This document shows positions 8,621-13,181 of a stretch of DNA of 13,181 nucleotides, one piece after another. The notes below the pieces were generated by a model. It had not been told where the DNA came from, made no database searches, and saw only the letters and a program-made list of their open reading frames with translations. Numbering within the stretch: the stretch's first letter is position 1; every line of letters starts with the position of its first letter. Origin of the DNA: CADEEN01 sp035716845 (GTDB taxonomy: Bacteria > Pseudomonadota > Gammaproteobacteria > Burkholderiales > Burkholderiaceae_C); contig DASTJE010000132.1 of NCBI GenBank assembly GCA_035716845.1, positions 1 to 13,181 of the forward strand, written 5' to 3'. The translations under genes and the position numbers were made by a program.

Positions 8621-10551
8621 CGGCGTGCGTCGGGCTTGATCCACCAGGCCACCAGAGGCCAGGCGGGCAGCGGCTCCAGGGCGCTGTCGGGGGTGTAGTA
8701 CTTGGGCATCGTCCTGGGGCGCTCGAAGCGGTCCCAGTACGAGACGCGGAAGTTGGCGGCATACAGCGCGGGTACCTGCCAGTGCTGGTGCATCACGACG
8801 CGATCGAGCGCCCGGCAGGCCGCGCGCAGCTGGTCCAGCGTGCCGGCCCGGTTCATCGCCTCGAGCAGGGCGTCGACGGCGCGGCTCCTGACGCCGCGCA
8901 GGTTGCCGGACGCGGGCTGGTCCGCCGCCTTGGAGCCGAAGGTATCGAGGTAGTCGAGCGCCGGCGGTAGCGTGAAATCGATGCTGCGCACGCCGACGAA
9001 GTCGAAGTCGAAAGTCTCCAGGCGCTTGATGTACAGCGCGAAGTCGACCCGCCGCAGGTTCATGCGCACGCCCAGCTTCTGCAGACTGATCTGCCATGTG
9101 GCGATGGTGCGCGCCGCACCGTCCTGCGCGTCCATGTACTCGAACTCGAGGCGCCGACCCTGCGCATCGACCAGCACGCCGTCGGGCCCGAGCCGCCACC
9201 CGGCCTGCGCCAGGAGGTCGCGCGCGCGCCGCAGTCGGTGCCGCATGGCCAGCGGGTCGTCAGCGGAGGCCGGGGGGCGGTACGCCGGCCCGAAGGTCTC
9301 GGGCGGCAGCTCGGCGCGGAAGGGTTCGAGCAGGGCCAGCTCGTCGGCCGAGGGCAGGCCTTCGGCGGCGAACTCGGAGTTCGAGAACAGGCTGTAGGTG
9401 CGCAGGTACTGCTTGTAGCGGTTGATCCAGTCGAAGTCGTAGGCCAGCGAGATCGCTTCGCGCACGCGCCGGTCGGCGAAGATCGGCCGGCGCAGGTTGA
9501 ACAGGTAGCCGTAGAAGCCCTGGCCGATGGACGTCTCGAAGACTTCCTTCCTGATGCGCCCGTCGCGCCACTTGGGGCCGGCGTGCACGCGCGCCCAGCG
9601 CCGGGCCGAGTACTCCTGGATCAGGTCGAACTCGCCGGCCTTGAAGGCCTCGAGCTGGACCGCGCCGTCAGCGTAGTAGCGGTAGACGATGCGGTCGAAG
9701 TTGTACAGGCCGTTGACCACGCCCAGCCCCTGGGCCCAGTAGTCGCGGCGGCGCTCGAACTCGATGCGCCGGCCTGAGTCCGCCAGCGCAATGCGGTAGG
9801 GGCCGCTGGTGATCGGCTCGTCCTCGACGATCTGGTCGAACGGCTTGGGCTTGCCGTCGGCCGTGGCGCCCCAGCGCCGCGAGAACACGGGCAGGGCAGC
9901 CACCTGCATCACGGTGTCGTTCGTGCGCTCCTTGAAGTCGAAGCGCACCGTGCGTTCGTCGACGACCACGGCGCGCTCGACGCCCGACAACGCCGTGCGG
10001 TACTGCGGCGCGGCCTGCGGGCCGACGAGCATGTCGAAGCTGTGCTTCACGTCCGCGGCGAGCACCGGGTCGCCGTTGTGGAAGCGCGCCTTCGGGTGCA
10101 GGCGGAACGCGAGCGACGAGCGGTCGGGGGCCAGGCGCATCGATTCCGCGAGCAGCCCGTACACCGTCATCGGCTCGTCGCCGGAGCGCACGGTCAGCGT
10201 CTCGAACATGAACAGCGACACGCCGGCCGGCGACTGGCCCTTGATCGTGAAGGGGTTGTACTTGTCGAAGCTGGTGCGCTGGTCGGGGTTGGTCAGGTAC
10301 AGCGTGCCACCCTTGACGGCCCTGGGGTCGGCGTAGTCGAAGTGCTCGAATCCGCGCGGATGGCGCGGGTCGCCGTACGCGGCGATCGCATGCGTCCAGC
10401 CGCGCTCGCCCTCCGAGGCGGGCGACGACGAAAAGGCCGGGGCGGCCCACGCAGGGGGTAGGAAGGGCCCGAATGCCCACGCAGTGGTGACCGCGCGCAG
10501 CACCTGCCGCCGCGCCGCCCCTGTCGGGCGCCGCGGGTCGATCTTGGTCAT
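8617..10551 (-). CDS. Second periplasmic peptide-binding protein (YejA paralogue), first gene of operon, Tat-like signal
   Basis: 644-residue SBP family 5 protein and clear tandem paralogue of the downstream yejA. In the block beginning HFDYADP (residue 70 here, 50 there), 54 of 69 aligned residues are identical, and both proteins then run to the end without net gap (constant 20-residue offset). The signature FRLHPKARFHNGDPVLAADV is at 149-168. The N-terminus differs: residues 13-19 read ARRQVLR, matching the RRxxL core of twin-arginine signals, then a weakly hydrophobic Pro/Ala-rich stretch ending AWA before A37. Export through Tat is therefore possible but unproven. The start is taken at ATG 10551. 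An in-frame ATG at 10581 and the open frame up to 10791 are less likely, because they would bury the signal peptide or run antisense through the phosphatase gene. No clear Shine-Dalgarno sequence. Probably a receptor of different peptide range feeding the same YejBEF channel (inference). Confidence 0.93.
   Translation of the reverse strand: MTKIDPRRPTGAARRQVLRAVTTAWAFGPFLPPAWAAPAFSSSPASEGERGWTHAIAAYGDPRHPRGFEHFDYADPRAVKGGTLYLTNPDQRTSFDKYNPFTIKGQSPAGVSLFMFETLTVRSGDEPMTVYGLLAESMRLAPDRSSLAFRLHPKARFHNGDPVLAADVKHSFDMLVGPQAAPQYRTALSGVERAVVVDERTVRFDFKERTNDTVMQVAALPVFSRRWGATADGKPKPFDQIVEDEPITSGPYRIALADSGRRIEFERRRDYWAQGLGVVNGLYNFDRIVYRYYADGAVQLEAFKAGEFDLIQEYSARRWARVHAGPKWRDGRIRKEVFETSIGQGFYGYLFNLRRPIFADRRVREAISLAYDFDWINRYKQYLRTYSLFSNSEFAAEGLPSADELALLEPFRAELPPETFGPAYRPPASADDPLAMRHRLRRARDLLAQAGWRLGPDGVLVDAQGRRLEFEYMDAQDGAARTIATWQISLQKLGVRMNLRRVDFALYIKRLETFDFDFVGVRSIDFTLPPALDYLDTFGSKAADQPASGNLRGVRSRAVDALLEAMNRAGTLDQLRAACRALDRVVMHQHWQVPALYAANFRVSYWDRFERPRTMPKYYTPDSALEPLPAWPLVAWWIKPDARR
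9545..9591 (-). repeat. 47-bp perfect direct repeat, copy in the yejA paralogue
   Basis: Partner of 7674-7720; see that entry. The flanking bases differ immediately on both sides (9544 and 9592), so this is a local block of identity inside more diverged genes. Confidence 0.85.
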
Positions 10552-10645
10552 GGGGCGCGATGCTAAGCGAGCCGCACCCATGCCCGGATGCGGATCGCCC
10601 CTTGCCTTAGGCTTCGGGCTTTCACCAAGCCCACCCTTCGCGCCC
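10552..10645. promoter_or_regulatory. Divergent intergenic region between the yej operon and the phosphatase gene
   Basis: This 94-bp gap must hold the start of the yej operon (minus strand) and probably of the phosphatase gene (plus strand). I could not find a convincing sigma-70 promoter in either direction. TTGGTG on the minus strand has no -10 at proper spacing. One inverted repeat is present: GGGCTT at 10616-10621 and AAGCCC at 10627-10632 with a 5-base loop, ending 13 bases before the ATG at 10646. It could be an operator or an mRNA hairpin, or chance. Confidence 0.3.
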
Positions 10646-11134
10646 ATGCCCGACGCCGCGCCACCGATGGTCCACGTGCTCATGGTCTGCCTGGGCAACA
10701 TCTGCCGATCGCCGACCGCGGAGGCGGTGCTGCGCCACAAGCTGCACCGCGCCGGGCTCGCGGCCAGGGTGCGGGTCGATTCGGCCGGCACCGGGGGATG
10801 GCATGTCGGCGAGCCCCCCGACCCGCGGTCGCAGCGCCACGCCGCGCGTCGCGGTTACGACCTGTCGATGCTGCGCGCCCGGCGCATTGCCGAGGAGGAC
10901 TTCCACCTCTTCGATTTCGTGCTGGCGATGGACGAGGACAACCTCGCCGAGCTGCGGCGCTGGCAACCAGCGGGGGCGCGCGCGGCGCTGGGGCTGTTCG
11001 CCGACATGCCGGTGCCGGACCCCTGGGCCGGCGGTCCCGAAGGGTTCGAGCGGGTGCTGGACCTGGCGGAGGCCGCGGCCGACCGGTGGGTGGCCCGCCT
11101 CGGGGCGCAGCTGGACGGGCTGCGTTGCGGCTAG
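10646..11134 (+). CDS. Low-molecular-weight protein tyrosine phosphatase
   Basis: Cytoplasmic cysteine-dependent phosphatase of the LMW-PTP / arsenate-reductase-like fold, about 162 residues. The P-loop CX5RS is CLGNICRS at 15-22, with nucleophile C15 and phosphate-binding R21. The acid/base aspartate is D125 in VPDPW, where many members have DPY or DPF. DSAGTGGWHVGEPPDPRS (45-62) is also typical. The start may instead be the ATG at 10667 (155 residues, beginning MVHVLMVC), which fits the compact family N-terminus equally well. Neither start has a Shine-Dalgarno sequence. The physiological substrate is unknown; enzymes of this class elsewhere act on tyrosine kinases of capsule synthesis, but no such gene lies here. 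From memory, this gene commonly sits just upstream of iscR in betaproteobacteria. A 160-bp gap containing IscR-like sites separates it from iscR. Confidence 0.93.
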   Translation: MPDAAPPMVHVLMVCLGNICRSPTAEAVLRHKLHRAGLAARVRVDSAGTGGWHVGEPPDPRSQRHAARRGYDLSMLRARRIAEEDFHLFDFVLAMDEDNLAELRRWQPAGARAALGLFADMPVPDPWAGGPEGFERVLDLAEAAADRWVARLGAQLDGLRCG

Positions 11135-11161
11135 GCGTTTGCCACCGATAGACGCCGCGCA

Positions 11162-11186
11162 TCGGAACTTCCGCGGCCGATTCCGA
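11162..11186. other. Inverted repeat after the phosphatase gene
   Basis: TCGGAA at 11162-11167 and TTCCGA at 11181-11186 are exact inverted complements 13 bases apart, and 27 bp separate the phosphatase stop from the first arm. No T-run follows, so it is not a clear terminator. The right arm overlaps the upstream IscR-like site. Confidence 0.3.
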
Positions 11187-11203
11187 CCAAATTCATCGGC
11201 TTC
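11179..11203 (+). promoter_or_regulatory. Putative upstream IscR type-1 operator
   Basis: Aligned by eye with the E. coli type-1 IscR consensus as I recall it (half-sites ATASYYGACT and AGTCRRSTAT with an AT-rich centre), this 25-bp stretch matches 16 positions. These include CCGAC at 11183-11187, the AAATT centre and TCGGCT at 11196-11201. Its start lies 29 bp upstream of that of a better match, nearly three helical turns. Weaker than its neighbour, and not tested. Confidence 0.4.
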
Positions 11204-11207
11204 AGGT

Positions 11208-11232
11208 AAACTTGACGAAACCGCTCGGGTTC
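11208..11232 (+). promoter_or_regulatory. Putative IscR type-1 operator overlapping a -35 element of iscR
   Basis: By eye this 25-bp stretch matches 18 positions of the recalled type-1 IscR consensus, including CTTGAC at 11211-11216 and TCGGGT at 11225-11230. Its left half contains TTGACG (11212-11217), a good -35 hexamer. Binding of [2Fe-2S]-IscR here would block RNA polymerase, as in the autorepressed E. coli isc operon. No strong -10 is visible 16-18 bp downstream; 11235-11240 reads CGAGGG. The promoter is therefore only partly supported. Confidence 0.5.
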
Positions 11233-11283
11233 ATCGAGGGTTTACCCGCAGTCACCCTCATTCCCTCGATACGACCATCCCCC

Positions 11284-11288
11284 AGGAG
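11284..11288 (+). promoter_or_regulatory. Shine-Dalgarno of iscR
   Basis: AGGAG lies 6 bases before the ATG at 11295 and fixes the iscR start; the frame is open far upstream, which would otherwise leave the start ambiguous. Confidence 0.75.
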
Positions 11289-11294
11289 CCTCCG

Positions 11295-11831
11295 ATGCGC
11301 CTCACTACCAAGGGCCGTTTTGCCGTCACCGCGATGATCGACCTCGGGCTGCGCTCGACCAATGGTCCGGTGGCGTTGGCCGCCATCAGCCAGCGCCAGC
11401 AGATCTCTCTGTCGTACCTCGAGCAGCTGTTCGGCAAGCTGCGCCGCCACGAACTCGTGGAAAGCACGCGCGGTCCGGGCGGCGGCTACACGCTGGGCCG
11501 TGACGCCGCCGAGATCACGGTGGCCGACATCATCCTGGCGGTGGACGAGCCGCTGGACGCCACCGGCTGCGGCGGCAAGGAGAACTGCATGGGCGAGGAC
11601 ACCGGCCGCTGCATGACGCACGACCTGTGGACCGAGCTGAACACCCGCATGTTCGATTTCCTGAGCGGCGTGACGCTGAAGAAGCTGGTCGACGAGCAGA
11701 TCGCCAAGGGCGTGCCGGTCGTCGAGCAGACTCCGATGAAGCGTGCCATCTCGTCGGCGCCGGTGGTCAAGCCGATCCGCGTCAGCGGGCCGAACTCGGT
11801 GTTCGCGCTGGGCGCCGCCCTCGTCAAGTAA
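11295..11831 (+). CDS. iscR: Rrf2-family Fe-S cluster regulator IscR
   Basis: 178-residue DNA-binding repressor/activator that senses Fe-S status through a [2Fe-2S] cluster and controls the isc operon (E. coli 162 residues). MRLTTKGRFAVTAMIDL is the Rrf2 signature start. The winged helix-turn-helix spans about 10-67, including ISLSYLEQLFGKLRRHELV and the wing GPGGGYTL. The cluster ligands by position are C92, C98, C106 and H109, giving C-X5-C-X7-C-X2-H; E. coli has X5 between the second and third cysteines, so the loop is two residues longer. The C-terminal tail after the dimerisation helix is about 16 residues longer than in E. coli. The start is set by AGGAG at 11284-11288. First gene of the isc operon, 31 bp before iscS; autoregulation through the sites at 11179-11232 is likely. 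Confidence 0.96.
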   Translation: MRLTTKGRFAVTAMIDLGLRSTNGPVALAAISQRQQISLSYLEQLFGKLRRHELVESTRGPGGGYTLGRDAAEITVADIILAVDEPLDATGCGGKENCMGEDTGRCMTHDLWTELNTRMFDFLSGVTLKKLVDEQIAKGVPVVEQTPMKRAISSAPVVKPIRVSGPNSVFALGAALVK

Positions 11832-11862
11832 GAAACCGCACTCAGATTCCGCGCCGATCGCC

Positions 11863-13083
11863 ATGGACATGACGCCGCACTTCCCCATCTACATGGACTA
11901 CGGGGCCACGACCCCGGTCGACCCGCGCGTGGTCGACGTCATGGTGCCCTGGCTGCGTGAGCACTTCGGCAATCCGGCGTCGCGATCGCACGCCTGGGGC
12001 TGGGAGGCCGAGGAGGCCGTCGAGCGCGCGCGCCAGCAGGTGGCCGATCTTGTGGGCGCCGATCCGCGCGAGATCGTCTGGACCTCGGGCGCCACGGAAA
12101 GCAACAACCTGGCGCTCAAGGGTGCGGCCCACTTCTACAAGACGCGCGGCAGGCACATCGTCACCGTCAAGACCGAGCACAAGGCCGTGCTCGACACGGT
12201 GCGCGAGCTCGAGCGCCAGGGCTTCGAGGCCACCTACCTCGACGTGCAGCCCGACGGGCTGCTCGACCTGGAGGCGTTCAAGACGGCCCTGCGGCCCGAC
12301 ACCATCCTGGCCTCGGTGATGCTCGTCAACAACGAGATCGGCGTGATCCAGGACGTCACTGCCATCGGCGCGATCTGCCGCGAGCGCGGCATCGTCTTCC
12401 ACGTCGATGCGGCCCAGGCCACAGGCAAGGTGGCGATCGACCTGAAGTCGCTGCCGGTGGACCTGATGAGCCTGGCGTCGCACAAGACCTACGGGCCCAA
12501 GGGCATCGGTGCGCTGTACGTGCGCCGCAAGCCGCGCGTGCGCCTGGAGGCCCAGATGCACGGCGGTGGGCACGAGCGCGGCCTGCGCTCGGGCACGCTG
12601 CCCACGCACCAGATCGTCGGCATGGGCGAGGCCTTCCGCATCGCGCGCGACGAGATGGCCGCCGAGGGCGAGCGCATCCGCGGCCTGCAGCAGCGGCTGC
12701 TGCGCGGGCTGTGCGACATCGAGCAGGTGTTCGTCAACGGCCACCTCGAGCGGCGCGTGCCGCACAACCTGAACATGAGCTTCAACTTCGTCGAGGGCGA
12801 GTCGCTGATCATGGGCATCAAGGGCATCGCGGTGTCCTCGGGCTCGGCCTGCACCTCGGCCAGCCTGGAGCCGAGCTACGTGCTGCGCGCGCTGGGCCGC
12901 AGCGACGAGCTGGCGCACTCGAGCCTGCGCATGACGATCGGTCGCTTCACGACCGAGAAAGAGATCGACTACGTGGTCAGCACGCTGAAAGACCGCGTGG
13001 CCAAACTGCGCGAGCTGTCCCCGCTGTGGGAGATGTACCAGGACGGTGTTGACATCAGCACCATCCAGTGGACGGCACACTGA
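11863..13083 (+). CDS. iscS: Cysteine desulfurase IscS
   Basis: 406-residue PLP enzyme that converts cysteine to alanine and passes persulfide sulfur to IscU and to tRNA-thiolation partners in the cytoplasm (E. coli 404). IYMDYGATTPVDPRV at 9-23 is the family N-terminus. Catalytic features: H106 in TEHKAVLD, cofactor-binding D182 and Q185 in HVDAAQATGK, Schiff-base lysine K208 in SHKTYGPKG, and the mobile-loop cysteine C330 in SSGSACTSASLEP. The C-terminal IscU-docking tail is complete (SPLWEMYQDGVDI then IQWTAH). The ATG at 11863 is used; an ATG two codons later (11869) is an alternative. No good Shine-Dalgarno sequence is visible in the 31-bp gap after iscR. Group I (housekeeping Isc) rather than SufS, judged by this C-terminus and the loop sequence. 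Confidence 0.97.
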   Translation: MDMTPHFPIYMDYGATTPVDPRVVDVMVPWLREHFGNPASRSHAWGWEAEEAVERARQQVADLVGADPREIVWTSGATESNNLALKGAAHFYKTRGRHIVTVKTEHKAVLDTVRELERQGFEATYLDVQPDGLLDLEAFKTALRPDTILASVMLVNNEIGVIQDVTAIGAICRERGIVFHVDAAQATGKVAIDLKSLPVDLMSLASHKTYGPKGIGALYVRRKPRVRLEAQMHGGGHERGLRSGTLPTHQIVGMGEAFRIARDEMAAEGERIRGLQQRLLRGLCDIEQVFVNGHLERRVPHNLNMSFNFVEGESLIMGIKGIAVSSGSACTSASLEPSYVLRALGRSDELAHSSLRMTIGRFTTEKEIDYVVSTLKDRVAKLRELSPLWEMYQDGVDISTIQWTAH

Positions 13084-13096
13084 AGAACAAGTTGTT

Positions 13097-13100
13097 GGAG
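13097..13100 (+). promoter_or_regulatory. Shine-Dalgarno of iscU
   Basis: GGAG within TTGGAG, 7 bases before the ATG at 13108, in the 24-bp iscS-iscU gap. Confidence 0.65.
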
Positions 13101-13107
13101 CAGCACC

Positions 13108-13181
13108 ATGGCATACAGCGAAAAGGTCGTTGACCACTACGAGAATCCGCGCAACGTCGGTTCCTTCGAGAAGGGTGACGA
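13108..13181 (+). CDS. iscU: Fe-S cluster assembly scaffold IscU, first 24 codons only
   Basis: The window ends 74 bases into this gene. The visible protein starts MAYSEKVVDHYENPRNVGSF, the conserved N-terminus of IscU, followed by EKGD. The rest (usually about 128 residues, with three cluster-ligating cysteines) is outside. IscU is the scaffold on which IscS-derived sulfur and iron form the cluster. The position 24 bp after iscS and a good ribosome site fit the standard iscR-iscS-iscU order. Confidence 0.93.
   Translation, partial: MAYSEKVVDHYENPRNVGSFEKGD

Noticed and set aside
5486..8698. 1070-codon open frame on the plus strand across the yej operon
   Set aside because: It is antisense to three well-supported genes and rich in His/Arg/Gln/Val/Ala low-complexity composition with no family motif. 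This is typical of the shadow frame in GC-rich DNA.
8621..9199. Upstream extension of the yejA frame (817 codons in all)
   Set aside because: It overlaps the well-supported paralogue in another frame. A normal Sec signal peptide begins at 8620.
10552..10791. N-terminal extension of the first receptor gene up to 10791
   Set aside because: It would run antisense through the phosphatase P-loop region and place 80 residues before the signal peptide.
11842..13137. 431-codon open frame antisense to iscS
   Set aside because: Low-complexity shadow. iscS is complete with all catalytic residues.

Overview
This is a GC-rich stretch with dense, long shadow ORFs on the opposite strands. It looks like the chromosome of a Burkholderiales-type betaproteobacterium. 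The protein sequences (UvrB, IscR, IscS, LMW phosphatase) and the linkage aminotransferase / uvrB / phosphatase / isc fit that group, but the genus cannot be fixed from sequence alone. All 10 genes have a recognisable family. I see no mobile element, CRISPR array, rRNA or tRNA, and no gap longer than 160 bases between genes.

Layout: (1) 1-765, minus strand, is the N-terminal 255 residues of a PLP-dependent aspartate/aromatic aminotransferase whose 3' end lies outside the window. (2) 849-2960, plus strand, is uvrB (nucleotide excision repair), divergent from the aminotransferase across an 83-bp gap. (3) 2976-10551, minus strand, is a five-gene operon for an ABC peptide importer of the YejABEF type, convergent with uvrB. 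It is read from right to left: two tandem yejA-like binding-protein genes, yejB, yejE and yejF, tightly packed or overlapping. (4) 10646-11134, plus strand, is a low-molecular-weight protein tyrosine phosphatase, divergent from the operon. (5) 11295 to the right edge, plus strand, is the start of an isc Fe-S cluster operon: iscR, iscS and the first 24 codons of iscU.

How the genes work together: the yej products form a complete importer (periplasmic receptors, two membrane permeases, one fused double ATPase). The unusual point is two collinear receptors for one transporter, with different signal peptides: the first gene's product looks Tat-type and the second's Sec-type. The isc genes form the Fe-S assembly module. 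IscS supplies sulfur to the IscU scaffold, and IscR, itself an Fe-S protein, is expected to repress the operon. The gap upstream of iscR holds two tandem sequences resembling type-1 IscR operators, the downstream one overlapping a TTGAC -35-like element.

There is no clear undescribed system here. The best leads are the duplicated receptor pair and its 47-bp identical DNA block, the Tat/Sec difference, the tandem IscR-like operators, and an altered cysteine spacing in IscR.
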